Source: Stenotrophomonas sp. SAM-B | GTDB lineage: Bacteria > Pseudomonadota > Gammaproteobacteria > Xanthomonadales > Xanthomonadaceae | Direction of reading: 5' to 3' | Length of the DNA: 64,000 bases | Assembly (NCBI RefSeq): GCF_013387485.1 | Contig: NZ_JABBXB010000009.1 | Coordinates: forward strand, 36,401-100,400 | Shown here: in pieces, positions 1 through 10,279 of the stretch | Layout: every line of letters starts with the position of its first letter | Position numbering within the stretch: position 1 is the stretch's first letter | Notes under the pieces: model-generated | Seen by the model: the letters and a program-made list of their open reading frames with translations, nothing else | Told to the model about the DNA's origin: nothing | The model's database searches: none | Program-made: the position numbers and the translations under genes

Positions 1-834
1 ATGGTGGTCCCGGCCGTGCCGGTCCTGCCACCACAGCTGCCCGCCGTCGGCAAACCAGTCTCCACCGGCACGGCTGGAGCCGAGCCACCGTGCCGGTTCG
101 CGCGGCCGTGGTGCGGGCTGCAACGTGGGCAGATGTCGCACCTCGGTGCCGTCGGCGGTACTCGAGCGCAGCCAGCCCTGTGCATCCCGCCCGAGTGCCG
201 TCACCGGCAGCGTGGACGCGCCCAGCATCGCCGGCGTCTGCAACCGTTCGTCGTGCCACCGCGCCAGTCCCGCCGCACTGCCGATCCATACCCCGCCCTG
301 CGGATCGGCCGCGAGGTGCTCCACCCGTGCCGATGGCAGGCCGCCGCCAGCGCCTGGCAGGTACTGACGCAGCCGGCGGTCGCGCCCCAGCCGGAACAGC
401 CCCGCGTCGCGGGTACCAAACCAGACGTCGCCCGCGTCCATCGGCTGGATCGCCAGCACCGGACTGGTCGCGGCCGCCGGCGCGGGCGGTCCCGCCCAGC
501 GCTCGAACCGCTGGCGATCGGCCGACAGTCGCTGCAGGTAGCCATTGGCGGTGCCGATCCAGAGCTGGTCGCGGGCGTCCAGCGCCATGCTGCGCACCTC
601 GTTGTCGGCCAGGCCGTGCTCCATGCGCCACACCCGGAAGCCGCCCCCGTCGTAGCGGGCCAGGCCATCGCTGGTCGCGAACCAGAGGTAACCCTGCCGG
701 TCCTCCACGATCTGATGCACCACATTGGACGGCAGGCCATCCACGGTGGTGACGCGCGCGCCGTGGCTCGGCAGCGCCAGTGCGGGCAGCGCCTGCAACA
801 GCCAGACCAGCAGCGCACAGACCCATCGCTTCAT
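1..834 (-). CDS. Two-component regulator propeller protein, partial (3' end outside window)
   Basis: The frame opens at ATG 834 and stays open to the window edge, so 278 residues are visible. It starts with a signal peptide (MKRWVCALLVWLLQ..., ending near ALA) and continues with two-component regulator propeller repeats such as GYLWFATSDGLARYDG and DQLWIGTANG. These predict a periplasmic ligand-sensing beta-propeller. Its start overlaps the stop of the upstream kinase gene by 4 bases (ATGA), which implies translational coupling. Whether a kinase, diguanylate cyclase or other output follows cannot be seen. The family call is firm; the output is unknown. Confidence 0.85.
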   Translation of the reverse strand, partial: MKRWVCALLVWLLQALPALALPSHGARVTTVDGLPSNVVHQIVEDRQGYLWFATSDGLARYDGGGFRVWRMEHGLADNEVRSMALDARDQLWIGTANGYLQRLSADRQRFERWAGPPAPAAATSPVLAIQPMDAGDVWFGTRDAGLFRLGRDRRLRQYLPGAGGGLPSARVEHLAADPQGGVWIGSAAGLARWHDERLQTPAMLGASTLPVTALGRDAQGWLRSSTADGTEVRHLPTLQPAPRPREPARWLGSSRAGGDWFADGGQLWWQDRHGRDHH

Positions 835-3800
835 GCGACGCGCCTGCAGCGCGCCAGGGCATCGGCCAGCGCCGCCCGGCTCACCGGGAGCCGCAGAAAC
901 ACATCGAAACCGGCTGCCATGGCTTCGCGCTGGGCGCCCGCATCCGCGCGCGGGGTCAAGGCGACCCGGGGCACACCCGGCGAGCATCGCGACAACCGTG
1001 TACCGGCCCGCTCACCGCCAGCGCACAGGTCGGGGTCGACCACGATCACATCCCAGCCCATGCCCTCGCCCGCCCCCGGCGGGACGTCATCGAGCCCAGC
1101 TACATACCGCGCCGAATGCCCCAGCGATGCCAGCGCTGCCGGCAGCACCTGGCCGACCACCGGCAACGGATGCACCACCAGCACCCGCAGCTGTCCGGCA
1201 CCGATCGGTTCGGCACGCGCGCACAACGGCGTGCCTGCGGCGCCGCCATCGACGTGCGGCAGGGGCAGGCAGACCTCGAAGCAGGTTCCCTCGCCGGGAC
1301 GGCTGCTGACCGTGATGTCGCCGCCCATGGCCAGCGCCAGATCGCGGGAGATGGACAGCCCGAGGCCACTGCCGCCATGGCCCGCGGCCGTCCGTGCACC
1401 GTCGGCCTGTTCGAAGCGCTGGAACAGGCGCTGGCATTGCGCGGGGGTCATGCCGGGCCCCGTATCGAGCACCCGCAGCAGCACGCCATCGCGCCCGTCC
1501 GCCCACCGCGCTTCCAACCGGACCGCGCCCTGCGTGGTGAACTTCAGCGCATTGCCCACCAGGTTGAGCAGGATCTGGCGCAGGCGTCGTGCATCGCCGA
1601 TGAAGCAGGCCGACGCCGGCACCGTGCTGGACCACTCCAGCACCAGCGCCTTGCCCTGCGCCACCGGCAACAACAGCGCATGCAGTTCTTCGATCAGATC
1701 CTGGAGCGCGAACGGTGCCGGCTGCAGTTGCAACTGCCCGGATTCGATACTGGCCATGTCCAGTGCATCGTCCATCAAGCGCAACAGGTGTTCGCCGGCG
1801 TAATGGAGGCTGTTGATCCGGTTGCGCTCCTCCGGAGCCAGCGGCGCACGCAGCAGCAGTTCGCTCCAGCCCAGCACGGCGGTCATCGGCACACGGATGC
1901 GCTCGCCCAGCGCGGCGAGGAAGCGGGTGCGCTGCACGGACGCGCGATCGGCACGCTGTTGCCGGCCGCGCAGCCAGCGCCAGCGTCGCTGCCGTCGCCG
2001 ACGCGCCTGATAGGCGCATCCTCCCAGCCATGCCACGCCGATCGCGGTAGCCGCGGCGGCCCACCGCGCCGGCGGCGTCTGCCACCACGCCGGCGCGACC
2101 TGCAAGGTGATCCGGCGAGACGGCGACCAGCTCCCGTCGCCCTGCCGGGCCTGTACGTCCAGCGTCTGCAGACCTGGCGGGAGACGCTCGAACACGCGCA
2201 GCCCGGCGGCACCGCTTTCCTGCCACTCCGGATCGAGCCCCTGCAGCCGGAACCGGTAGCGTACGTGGGCCTGGTCGCCGCCACTGAGCAGGCGCGCGGC
2301 GACGCGGATGTGCCGGTCCGCCCCCGACAACGGTATTGGCCCGGTGCCGACCGGCAGGGTGATCTGCGCGTTGCCCCGACGGGCGGTAAGGGCGTGTATC
2401 ACCAGACCCGGCGTTCGCGCCGGGCGCAGTACGGCCACCGGATCGAACAGCAGAACACCGCCCTCATGCACCGCCGCGACCATATGGTCGCCGGCAGTCC
2501 GCACCAGCCGACGTGGCAACACGTCATGCGCCGGCAGCCCATCGTCGCTGCCGAAGCGGCGTACCCCGCCCCCATGCGGATCGACGCGGACCAGCCCACG
2601 CGCGTCGCCGACCCACGCAACGCCGCGCGCGTCGACCACCAGCGCCCGCGCGAGCAGCTGCGGGTAGCCCTGCACCGGACCAAACGTGTGCGTCATGCGC
2701 AGCTGCTGCCCATCCCACCGATAGCGGCGCAGCACGGACGGACTGCTGACCCAGTAGTGGCCATCCCCACCGCGTGCGATCGCGCCCACCTCAGCGCGCG
2801 GTGCGCCTTCGACCGAGGCGAAGCGTTCCTGTGCGGGCAACCAGCGCTTCACGCCGCTGCGATCAACCGCCCACAGATCGCCATCGTCGGTACACAGCAG
2901 TTGCGGGCCGTGCACCGGCGGCACCAGGCCCAGTGTCTGTGGCACGGCGGACATCTGCAGCGCGCCCTCGGCATCGCGTCGCTGGATGCGGTCGGCACGG
3001 GCCAGCCAGAGCGAGCCGTCGGCGCAGGCCTGCAGGTCCACCGCGCCCGTACCGCCCTCCCACCCCAGCAACCAGTGCCGCAACCGGCCGGTGCCGGGCA
3101 CGTAACGGGACAACGTGTTGCCGCTGGTGACCCATACCTGGCCGCGGCGATCTTCGGCCATGCCCACCGCACCCGTGCGCAGACGCACGGGGCGGTAGTC
3201 GAAGCCCCGGTCGCTGTGCCCGGTACGCAGGTCCACACGCTGCACGCTGCCGCTCTCGCTGGCCACCCACACCCGCGCGTCGCCGGAGGGCACCAGGGCC
3301 AGGACATGGTCGCCGTCCAACCCCGGTCCGCCGTCGCGTGCGCCCGGCAGCAGCGTGAACTGACGCCAGCGCGCGGGCAGATGCCATACCCCTTGGCCGC
3401 GACCGATCCACCACAGGCCGCCGACCCGGTCTTCAAGCGCTTGACCCACCACGGCGGCCCCGAGCGCACCGCCATCGTGTCCACGCAACGGGACCGGCTG
3501 CGGCGCCTGGCCAGGCGGATGACGCAGCAGGCCCGCAGACCCGGTGGTCCATAGTTCTCCCTCCGTGCTACGCAGCACCGGCATGTCCGGATGTGCCGGC
3601 GGGGGCAGCAGTACCCCGTCGGCAGTCCAGCGATGCACGCCCCGTCGCGTCTTCGCCCACACGCCGCCGCCGGGATCGGGCCACAGCGATTGAATGTCTC
3701 CGCGCTCACCCCGCGGCAACGGCAGGACGGCGAAGCGGCTGCCCTCGCGCCGCAGGGCGCCCTCCGGCGTGCCGACCCACAGCCGGCCATCGCGATCGGT

Positions 3801-4370
3801 GGCCAACGCGGTCACCTGGGCCACTGGGATCCCATGCGGCTGCAGCGGCACGACCTGCCAACGGCCATCGGCGTGCCGCGCGAACAGCCCATCGCCGTTG
3901 GTACCGACCCAGAGCATCCCCTCCGGCGTGCTGGTGATGTGCACGATCCCGATGCGTGGCAGCACCACGGTTCCGTCGCCCGGCACCGGCTGGATCACGC
4001 GCCGATCGGTGGACACCGTCACCAGCCCCTCCGAGGCCGTCGCCAGCCAGAGCTGATCCTGTCCATCGACATGCAGCGCGCGCAGGTCCACGTCCGGCAG
4101 TCCCTGCTCACGGCGCCACGCGCGGAAGCGATGGCCATCGAAGCGCAGCAGGCCATCATCGCTGGCGAACCACAGGTAGCCGACGCGGTCTTCGCCGATC
4201 GCACGGATGGCCGAAGTCGGCAGCGCATCCGCCGGCCCCATCGGCCGCGGCCACGGCAGCGTGACCAGGGCGCTGGCGGCGGCGAGCGTCGGCAGCCAGA
4301 GCATGACCCCCAGCATCACCCCCACCCAGCGACTGCCCACCGGTTCGGATCGGCCTCCTGCCACGCGCAC
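831..4370 (-). CDS. Degenerate hybrid sensor kinase with propeller sensor; lacks phosphoacceptor His
   Basis: 1179 residues. The order is: signal segment (about 15-32), many propeller repeats (for example GYLWFASDDGLLRFDG, GMLWVGTNGDGL) to about 690, a Y_Y_Y-like domain, a membrane segment near 775-795, an HisKA-like helix, an HATPase domain and a receiver-like domain from about 1055. The H box reads FLAALGERIRVPM, with Glu823 where the phosphorylated His should be. The ATP-binding part looks intact (LNLVGNALKF, DTGPGM, GGSGLGL). The receiver has lost its N-terminal acidic pair (VLVVHPLP) and its Lys (FLRLPV, Leu1161), but keeps an Asp in VIVVDPD. It follows the intact paralogue after about 150 bases. 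The first codon used here is GTG; an in-frame GTG at 4340 lies 13 bases after AGGAGG and may be the true start. Probably a pseudokinase or an allosteric partner, which is inference. Confidence 0.9.
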   Translation of the reverse strand: MRVAGGRSEPVGSRWVGVMLGVMLWLPTLAAASALVTLPWPRPMGPADALPTSAIRAIGEDRVGYLWFASDDGLLRFDGHRFRAWRREQGLPDVDLRALHVDGQDQLWLATASEGLVTVSTDRRVIQPVPGDGTVVLPRIGIVHITSTPEGMLWVGTNGDGLFARHADGRWQVVPLQPHGIPVAQVTALATDRDGRLWVGTPEGALRREGSRFAVLPLPRGERGDIQSLWPDPGGGVWAKTRRGVHRWTADGVLLPPPAHPDMPVLRSTEGELWTTGSAGLLRHPPGQAPQPVPLRGHDGGALGAAVVGQALEDRVGGLWWIGRGQGVWHLPARWRQFTLLPGARDGGPGLDGDHVLALVPSGDARVWVASESGSVQRVDLRTGHSDRGFDYRPVRLRTGAVGMAEDRRGQVWVTSGNTLSRYVPGTGRLRHWLLGWEGGTGAVDLQACADGSLWLARADRIQRRDAEGALQMSAVPQTLGLVPPVHGPQLLCTDDGDLWAVDRSGVKRWLPAQERFASVEGAPRAEVGAIARGGDGHYWVSSPSVLRRYRWDGQQLRMTHTFGPVQGYPQLLARALVVDARGVAWVGDARGLVRVDPHGGGVRRFGSDDGLPAHDVLPRRLVRTAGDHMVAAVHEGGVLLFDPVAVLRPARTPGLVIHALTARRGNAQITLPVGTGPIPLSGADRHIRVAARLLSGGDQAHVRYRFRLQGLDPEWQESGAAGLRVFERLPPGLQTLDVQARQGDGSWSPSRRITLQVAPAWWQTPPARWAAAATAIGVAWLGGCAYQARRRRQRRWRWLRGRQQRADRASVQRTRFLAALGERIRVPMTAVLGWSELLLRAPLAPEERNRINSLHYAGEHLLRLMDDALDMASIESGQLQLQPAPFALQDLIEELHALLLPVAQGKALVLEWSSTVPASACFIGDARRLRQILLNLVGNALKFTTQGAVRLEARWADGRDGVLLRVLDTGPGMTPAQCQRLFQRFEQADGARTAAGHGGSGLGLSISRDLALAMGGDITVSSRPGEGTCFEVCLPLPHVDGGAAGTPLCARAEPIGAGQLRVLVVHPLPVVGQVLPAALASLGHSARYVAGLDDVPPGAGEGMGWDVIVVDPDLCAGGERAGTRLSRCSPGVPRVALTPRADAGAQREAMAAGFDVFLRLPVSRAALADALARCRRVA

Positions 4371-4523
4371 CCCGACCGCCTCCGTTGCTTGAACAGCACG
4401 GTACGTCGATGTCGCGCGAACGTGGCTGCCCAGACCGGGACCACGTCACAGCCTGATCAATGAACTTTCAGATCAACAATGAAGATTCGAGACGAATCGG
4501 CAATCGCAACAGCGCGCGGCGTT

Positions 4524-7500
4524 TCAATACCGCGCTGACTTTCCCGCGCGCGCCAGCGCGATCGCGTCGACCAGCATGTCGCCGGTCACCGGCTTGCGCA
4601 GGAAGCCATTGAATCCGGCCGCCAGCACCTGCTGCTCGGCGTAGGCATCCGAGCGTGCGGTCACCGCGATCAAGGGCAGTTCATAGCCCATGGCGCGCAG
4701 CTGCCCGGCAATCGCGAGGCCATCCAGCGCCGGCAGGTCCAGATCGAGCAGCCCCACATCGAAGCTGCCGGCCGCCACCTCCGACAACGCCGCCAGGCCG
4801 TGCAGCACATGCACCACCTCGTGCCCGCGCGAGCGCAGCAGTCCGGCGATGACGTCGGCCACGGTGGCATCGTCCTCGACCAGCAGGATCCGCAGCGGCG
4901 GCAGCTGCGTGCGCGTTTCCTGACCCGGATCCCGCGGCGTGCCGAGCGGCTGCACGGTCCAGGGCAGCGGCAGCGATACCGTGAAGCGGGCGCCATCGCC
5001 CAGCCGGCTGTCGATCTGGATGCGGCCGCCCATCGCCACGGCCAGTTCCTGGCAGATCGCCAGGCCCAGGCCGCTGCCGCCATAGCGCGAGGCGGTCCGC
5101 GGACCGTCGGCCTGCTCAAAGCGATGGAACAGCCGCTCCTGCTGATCCTGGTTGATCCCCGGCCCGGTGTCGGACACCTCGAAGATGATCGTGCGGCCGT
5201 CGTCGGCCAGCTCGACGCCCAGCCCGACGTGACCGTGCTCGGTGAACTTGATCGCATTGCCGAGCAGGTTCATCAGGATCTGGCGCACGCGCATTTCGTC
5301 GCCACTGACCTGCACCGGGCCGGGCAGATTGAAGCTGCGCTCGAAGGCCAGGCCACGGTGATGGGCCATCGGTTCCATCAACGCCTCGACCTGGTCCAGC
5401 AACGACATCAGGTCGAACGGCCGCAGATCCAGCTCCAGCCGCCCCGCCTCGATCCGGGCCAGATCCAGCGCATCGTTGACCAGCCTCAGCAGGTGTTTGC
5501 CGGCGTGCTGGATCGAGCCGGCATAGCCGCGCTGCACCTCGTCCAGCGACGTGGACAGCAGCAGCTCGCTCATGCCCAGCACCCCGGTCATCGGCGTGCG
5601 CACTTCATGCCCCAGCGTGGCCAGGAACCGGCTCTTCGCCTGCGAGGCCTGCTCGGCCAACTGCTGCTTGTGCACCGTCAACTGCCATTGCTGGCGACGG
5701 CGCAGGCGTGCCCGCGCCACGTAGGCCAGCGCCGCGATGCCGACCAGGCCGAGCAGCACGTAGCCCACGATCGCCCAGCCACTGCGCCACCACGGCGGGC
5801 GCACCTCCAGCTCCAGCGTGCTTGGCGGCGTCCACGCACCCTGCGATGTCGCCGCCTGCACCTCGATGCGGTAATGCCCCGCCGGCAGGCGCGACAGCAT
5901 CCGCTCACCATCGGCGGCCTGCATCACCCAGTTCTGGTCGTAGCCGGACACCCGGTAGCGGTAGCGGTTGCCCTGCGGATTGGCGAAGGACAGCAGGCGG
6001 GCGGACACGATCAGGTCGCGGTCCTGCGGTCCCAGCACGATGGGCGCCTGGGTCGGCAGCATCTGCTGGCCTTCGGCATCGTCGCGGCGCACCTGCACGC
6101 TGTCGATCACCAGCTGCGAGGGCGGCAGCACCCTGTCCGCCGCATCCGGATCGAAGCCGACCAGCCCGGTCGCGGTCACCGCCAGAACGCGCCCGTCGCG
6201 CGCCTGCACCGGCGGGCGATTGCTGAACTCCACATCCGGCAGGCCGTCGCGCTCGCCATACAGGCGCAGCCGCCGCTCGGCACTGTTCCAGCGGATCAGG
6301 CCGCGCGGCGTGGTCGCCCATACCTGCCCATCGCTGCCCAGCGCCAAGCCGCCCATCGATACCGCGGGCAGACCCTCAGCCGCCCCCACGCGTTCGCGCA
6401 GGCTCATGCTCAGGCCATCCCAGCGATAACGCTCCAGCGCGCCCTGGCGTGCCAGCCACAGTTCATCCGGGCCGGTCCACGCCGCATCGTAGATGCTGCC
6501 GCGGGAGATGCCCGGCACCTGCTCGAAGCGGTTGTTGCGCCACCGCATCAGGCCCATCGCATCGCCCATCACCCAGAGCTGCCCGCGCGGATCGAACACC
6601 ATCTGCTCGACCGGATTCTCGGTCAATCCGCGGTTCTGATCGTTGCGGATGGTATCGAGCACATGGCCCTGCGCATCGCGGCGCTGGATGCCGAAGTTCA
6701 TCACCGACAGCCACAGCTCGCCGTTCGGCGCCTGGCGGATCAGGTCGATGCGCTGGCGCACATCGGCGCCGCCGCCGATCTTCCATTCGCGCAGCGTGCG
6801 CGTCGCGGGCTGGTACAGGCTCAATCGACCGGCGCGACCGAGCCATACCGCACCGTCCTCGCGTGGCAGCAGCGACCACGTCGCACCGACCCCGATCTGC
6901 GTGTCGTCGGCAATCTGCCGCAGCTGGCCCTGCGCATCCAACGTGTACAGGCCGTGCGCACCGGAGATGTAGTAGGTGTCGTCCAGCGCTGCCGCGCCGA
7001 GCAGATAGACGCTGTCCAGCGGTTTGCCGTCGAGCTGGTACCAGCTGGAGAAGCGCTTCCAGTCCGGTGGCAGATACGCCAGCCCCTGGGTCAGCATCGC
7101 CACCCACAGGCCGCCTTCGTGGTCCTGCAGCATGTCCAGCACGCCACTGCGGGCGGTCAGGAAACCACTGCCGGCATCGCCCGCAAGCAAGCGTGCCGTG
7201 CGCGCATCCCCGCGGTACAGGCCATCGGCCGTCCCCAGCCAGTAGCCGCCGTTGCGATCGTGGATGACGGTGGCCGCGCGCACGTCCGCACTGAGCGTCC
7301 AGGGCGCGGGCCGGACCTGGTCATCGGCATCGATCCGGAACAGGCCGCCTTCGGTTCCCGCCCAGACCGTGCCGTCGGGCTCACGGGTGAGGCGGAACAC
7401 GCTCTTGCCGCCGAGCAGCGCCGGCGCGATGCGGGTGAAGCCATCGCCATCCCAGCGGGCCACGCCGTTGGAGGTGCCCACCCAGACCCGTCCCTGCGGA

Positions 7501-8072
7501 TCGGCCAACAGACTGTAGATGGTGTTGTCGGGCAGGCTGCGCGGATCATCCGGGACGGCCTGGTACCTGACCAGGGTGCCGTCCTCGCCGCGCCGGCAGA
7601 TGCCGTGCTGATTGGTGCCGATCCACAACGATTGCGAGGCATATGCCAGCGACCAGAACTGGCCTTCGCAGGCCTCGCCCAACGCAGGAAAGCGGGTGAA
7701 CGCGGTGCGGTCGGGACCGAGCATGCTCAGGCCGACCCCGTTGCTGCCCACCCAGACGCGATCCAGTGGATCGATCAGCAGCGTTTCCACCTCGTTGCCA
7801 GGCAGCGAACCCGGGTCGGCCGGATCATTCCGCCAGACCCGCAGGCCCACGCCATCCACGCGGGCCAGGCCATCATCGGTCCCGGCCCAGATATACCCCT
7901 GCCGATCCTGGGCCAAGGCCAGCACCATGCGCGAGGGCATGCCCTCGGCCGCGCCAAGGCGGCGCAAGCGTGGCGTTTCTGCCGATGTCCCTGCGGCTTC
8001 CAACACTGACGGCACTGCGCACAACCACAGCCCCAACAGCACGATGCCTGCACCCCAGCGGCGCGTGCTCAT
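4524..8072 (-). CDS. Hybrid sensor histidine kinase with two-component regulator propeller
   Basis: 1182 residues from ATG 8072, which has GGGAG nine bases upstream and gives a clean signal peptide ([17 protein letters not shown]...). The in-frame extension to 8690 has no such support. Periplasmic propeller repeats ([32 protein letters not shown] and others) run to about 690. They are followed by a Y_Y_Y-like domain, a membrane helix (about 775-795), HisKA with LGHEVRTPM (His822), HATPase ([20 protein letters not shown]) and a receiver with its acidic pair (LLVEDD), phospho-Asp (GLLDLDLP) and Lys (FLRKPV). All phosphorelay residues are present. It is colinear with the degenerate kinase downstream. 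No DNA-binding output domain is present, so the signal must leave through a separate Hpt or regulator not seen here. The ligand is unknown. Confidence 0.93.
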   Translation of the reverse strand: MSTRRWGAGIVLLGLWLCAVPSVLEAAGTSAETPRLRRLGAAEGMPSRMVLALAQDRQGYIWAGTDDGLARVDGVGLRVWRNDPADPGSLPGNEVETLLIDPLDRVWVGSNGVGLSMLGPDRTAFTRFPALGEACEGQFWSLAYASQSLWIGTNQHGICRRGEDGTLVRYQAVPDDPRSLPDNTIYSLLADPQGRVWVGTSNGVARWDGDGFTRIAPALLGGKSVFRLTREPDGTVWAGTEGGLFRIDADDQVRPAPWTLSADVRAATVIHDRNGGYWLGTADGLYRGDARTARLLAGDAGSGFLTARSGVLDMLQDHEGGLWVAMLTQGLAYLPPDWKRFSSWYQLDGKPLDSVYLLGAAALDDTYYISGAHGLYTLDAQGQLRQIADDTQIGVGATWSLLPREDGAVWLGRAGRLSLYQPATRTLREWKIGGGADVRQRIDLIRQAPNGELWLSVMNFGIQRRDAQGHVLDTIRNDQNRGLTENPVEQMVFDPRGQLWVMGDAMGLMRWRNNRFEQVPGISRGSIYDAAWTGPDELWLARQGALERYRWDGLSMSLRERVGAAEGLPAVSMGGLALGSDGQVWATTPRGLIRWNSAERRLRLYGERDGLPDVEFSNRPPVQARDGRVLAVTATGLVGFDPDAADRVLPPSQLVIDSVQVRRDDAEGQQMLPTQAPIVLGPQDRDLIVSARLLSFANPQGNRYRYRVSGYDQNWVMQAADGERMLSRLPAGHYRIEVQAATSQGAWTPPSTLELEVRPPWWRSGWAIVGYVLLGLVGIAALAYVARARLRRRQQWQLTVHKQQLAEQASQAKSRFLATLGHEVRTPMTGVLGMSELLLSTSLDEVQRGYAGSIQHAGKHLLRLVNDALDLARIEAGRLELDLRPFDLMSLLDQVEALMEPMAHHRGLAFERSFNLPGPVQVSGDEMRVRQILMNLLGNAIKFTEHGHVGLGVELADDGRTIIFEVSDTGPGINQDQQERLFHRFEQADGPRTASRYGGSGLGLAICQELAVAMGGRIQIDSRLGDGARFTVSLPLPWTVQPLGTPRDPGQETRTQLPPLRILLVEDDATVADVIAGLLRSRGHEVVHVLHGLAALSEVAAGSFDVGLLDLDLPALDGLAIAGQLRAMGYELPLIAVTARSDAYAEQQVLAAGFNGFLRKPVTGDMLVDAIALARAGKSARY

Positions 8073-8255
8073 CGATCCGGTCTCCCTGTTGGTGCGGATT
8101 GTCACACAGCGATCAGGACGGTGTCCGCATTCTGGGCGGGCTGTCGTGGATGGAACGGCTGTTGTCGGCCGCACCACGATCTGTTGCAGCCATGCGCTGC
8201 ATCCCGGCACACGGCTGTGCGTATGATCGCCCCAGACCCTGACGGAGCCAGCGCC

Positions 8256-8936
8256 TTGCTCACGCGCCTGACCCTTGCCCTGCTGCTGGCGGCCACCCCG
8301 CTGCTGGCCATCGCCGCCCCAGACCGCTATCGACTTGATCCGGTGCACACCCGCGTGCTGTTCGCGGTCGAACATGCCGGCTTCTCGCATGCACTCGGCA
8401 CCGTGTCCGGCAGCGAAGGCGTGCTGGTGTTCGATCCGGACGACTGGCGCACGGCGCGTCTGGACGTCACCGTGCCGATCCAGCGCCTGGACCTCGGCGA
8501 CGCCAAATGGAATACGGCCACGCTCGCGCGCAACCTGCTCGATGGCGAGCGCTTCCCCGAAGCGCGGTTCGTCTCGACCCGGGTCGAACCGATCGATCCG
8601 ACCCACGCCAACGTCATCGGCCAGCTCACCGTGCATGGCGTCACCCGCGAAGTCACCCTGGCGGTGACCCTCAATGCGCTCAAACGCCACCCGCTGCCAC
8701 CGTTCCGCCGTACCGCCGGCTTCTCGGCCACCGCTACGCTCAGCCGCAGTGCTTTCGGCGTGGATGGCTGGGCCTCGATGATCGGCGACGAGGTGCAGCT
8801 GCGGATCGAGGCCGAAGCCGTGCGTGATCGCAACGCCGACGATCCGGCCGATGCCGCGCCCACCGATGCGCCGGGAACTCCCGCCGCGCCCATCGACTCA
8901 GATACCCCACAGCCGGTCCAGGAGACCACGCCATGA
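8256..8936 (+). CDS. YceI family periplasmic protein with low-complexity tail
   Basis: YceI proteins are periplasmic lipocalin-like barrels that bind isoprenoid-type lipids. The chosen start is TTG 8256 because GGAG lies about 9 bases upstream and a standard signal peptide follows ([17 protein letters not shown]). ATG 8223, in frame, lacks a ribosome site. The mature domain opens with [14 protein letters not shown] and contains [10 protein letters not shown], typical for the family. After residue 190 or so it carries an Ala/Pro/Asp-rich tail that the second YceI protein lacks. Its stop overlaps the cytochrome b561 start by 4 bases, so the two are coupled. It diverges from the propeller kinase. 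Confidence 0.88.
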   Translation: MLTRLTLALLLAATPLLAIAAPDRYRLDPVHTRVLFAVEHAGFSHALGTVSGSEGVLVFDPDDWRTARLDVTVPIQRLDLGDAKWNTATLARNLLDGERFPEARFVSTRVEPIDPTHANVIGQLTVHGVTREVTLAVTLNALKRHPLPPFRRTAGFSATATLSRSAFGVDGWASMIGDEVQLRIEAEAVRDRNADDPADAAPTDAPGTPAAPIDSDTPQPVQETTP

Positions 8937-9505
8937 CCGCCAAGAACACTCCAACCCGCTGGGGCGGCGTCAGCCAGACCCTGCACTGGCTGATCGCCGT
9001 GCTGATCCTCGCCCTGGGCATCGTCGGGCTGACCATGGGCGAACTGCCCAAGACCCCGAAGTACTTCTGGGTCTACACCATGCACAAATCGATCGGCATC
9101 ACCGTGCTGGCGCTGGTCGTGACCCGCCTGCTGTGGCGCCTGTACGCCGGCGCACCCCATCCGGTGCCGGGCACGCCGACCTGGCAGGAGCGCATCGCCT
9201 CGGCCACGCATTGGCTGCTGTACGTGCTGATGTTCGGCATTCCGCTGTCGGGCTGGCTGTACGACTCGGCCAGCGGCCTGCGCCCGTTCCGCTGGTTCGG
9301 CCTGGTCGATGTGCCGAAGCTGAGCCCACCGGACGAACGCGTCACCCAGATCTCGCACGCCATCCATGAGTGGGGCTTCTGGCTGCTGATCGCCGTGGTC
9401 GTGGCCCATGCCGGTGCCGCGCTTTATCACCATTTTTACCAACGCGATGCCACGCTTGCGCGCATGCTCCCGCAGCGCTGGCTTGCCTCCCCCCAGAAGG
9501 ATTGA
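8933..9505 (+). CDS. Cytochrome b561 family membrane protein
   Basis: 190 residues with four predicted membrane helices (about 18-36, 50-68, 90-108, 148-168) and His residues placed as heme b ligands (LHWLIAV, MHKSIGIT, THWLLYV, VAHAGAALYHH). The family moves electrons across the inner membrane to periplasmic acceptors. It overlaps the upstream yceI by ATGA and is followed two bases later by a second yceI, the same association as the yceJ-yceI operon of enterobacteria. The electron donor and acceptor are unknown. Confidence 0.92.
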   Translation: MTAKNTPTRWGGVSQTLHWLIAVLILALGIVGLTMGELPKTPKYFWVYTMHKSIGITVLALVVTRLLWRLYAGAPHPVPGTPTWQERIASATHWLLYVLMFGIPLSGWLYDSASGLRPFRWFGLVDVPKLSPPDERVTQISHAIHEWGFWLLIAVVVAHAGAALYHHFYQRDATLARMLPQRWLASPQKD

Positions 9506-9507
9506 CC

Positions 9508-10074
9508 ATGAACATCAAGCTCACCTCCCCCGCCGCGGTCGCCGCCGCCCTGGCCGGCCTGCTGGCCACCGCCCCGGTCCTGGCCGCCGATTACGTGCAG
9601 GCGCCTGGCTCGGTACTGGCGTTTGCCACCAAGTACGACGGCGAAGTGTTCACCGGCACCTTCCCGGGCTTCGATACCAAGATCAGCTTCGATCCGGCCA
9701 AGCTGGACGATGCCAAGCTGGAAGTGACCATCCCGCTGGCCGGCGCCAAGAGCGGCAACAGCGACCGCGATTCGACCCTGCAGGGCGCGGACTTCTTCAA
9801 CGTGGGCAAGTTCGCCCAGGCCAAGTACAGCGCCACCAAGTTCCGCTCGCTCGGCAACAACCAGTACGCCGCCGACGGCACGCTGGAACTGCGCGGCGTG
9901 AGCAAGCCGGTCACCCTGACCTTCACCTGGACCCCGGGCGCGCAGCCCGTGCTGGCCGGCAAGGCCACGGTCAAGCGCCTCGACTTCGGCGTGGGCGGCG
10001 GCGACTGGGCCGACACCAAAACGATCCCGAACGAGACCGCGATCAGCACCAAAGTGGTCCTGAAAGCGAAGTAA
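9508..10074 (+). CDS. YceI family periplasmic protein (second copy)
   Basis: 188 residues. It has a signal peptide ending near VLA-ADYVQ and then a full YceI barrel domain (STLQGADFFNVGKF, LELRGVSKPVTL). The start ATG 9508 follows AAGG at a normal distance and lies two bases after the cytochrome b561 stop. It is shorter than the first copy and lacks the acidic tail, so the two copies are diverged rather than a recent duplication. It probably works with the b561 protein in lipid or quinone handling, which is inference from the conserved neighbourhood. Confidence 0.92.
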   Translation: MNIKLTSPAAVAAALAGLLATAPVLAADYVQAPGSVLAFATKYDGEVFTGTFPGFDTKISFDPAKLDDAKLEVTIPLAGAKSGNSDRDSTLQGADFFNVGKFAQAKYSATKFRSLGNNQYAADGTLELRGVSKPVTLTFTWTPGAQPVLAGKATVKRLDFGVGGGDWADTKTIPNETAISTKVVLKAK

Positions 10075-10082
10075 TGCCATCG

Positions 10083-10209
10083 GTAGTGCCGGCCGCTGGC
10101 CGGCATCTCGCGCGTTGATCGACTCGCGCACATCATCGGTAGTGCCGGCCGCTGGCCGCCTCCTCGCGCGGTGATCGACGCCGGGGAGCCGGCCAGCGGC
10201 CGGCACTAC
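10083..10209. repeat. Cluster of three SMAG-type GTAG palindromes
   Basis: Three copies of a short palindrome starting GTAGTGCCGGCCGCTGGCC occur here. Two are direct (10083-10105 and 10139-10160) and one is inverted (10188-10209), so the second and third can also pair with each other. The GTAG end and the GCCGGCC...GGCC core match the SMAG family of intergenic repeats known from Stenotrophomonas maltophilia. The cluster follows the yceI stop and may act as a terminator or an mRNA stabiliser. Confidence 0.8.
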
Positions 10210-10279
10210 CGACTCAGGCACCGCCGAGCGGCATCGGGCACCGACGACCGACGTCAGGCGCCCGTTGGCACGCTTGGTC

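Noticed and set aside
780..8009. Long plus-strand frames (924 and 1069 codons) opposite the propeller kinases
   Set aside because: Composition typical of GC shadows, no domains, no ribosome sites; the minus-strand kinases are unmistakable.
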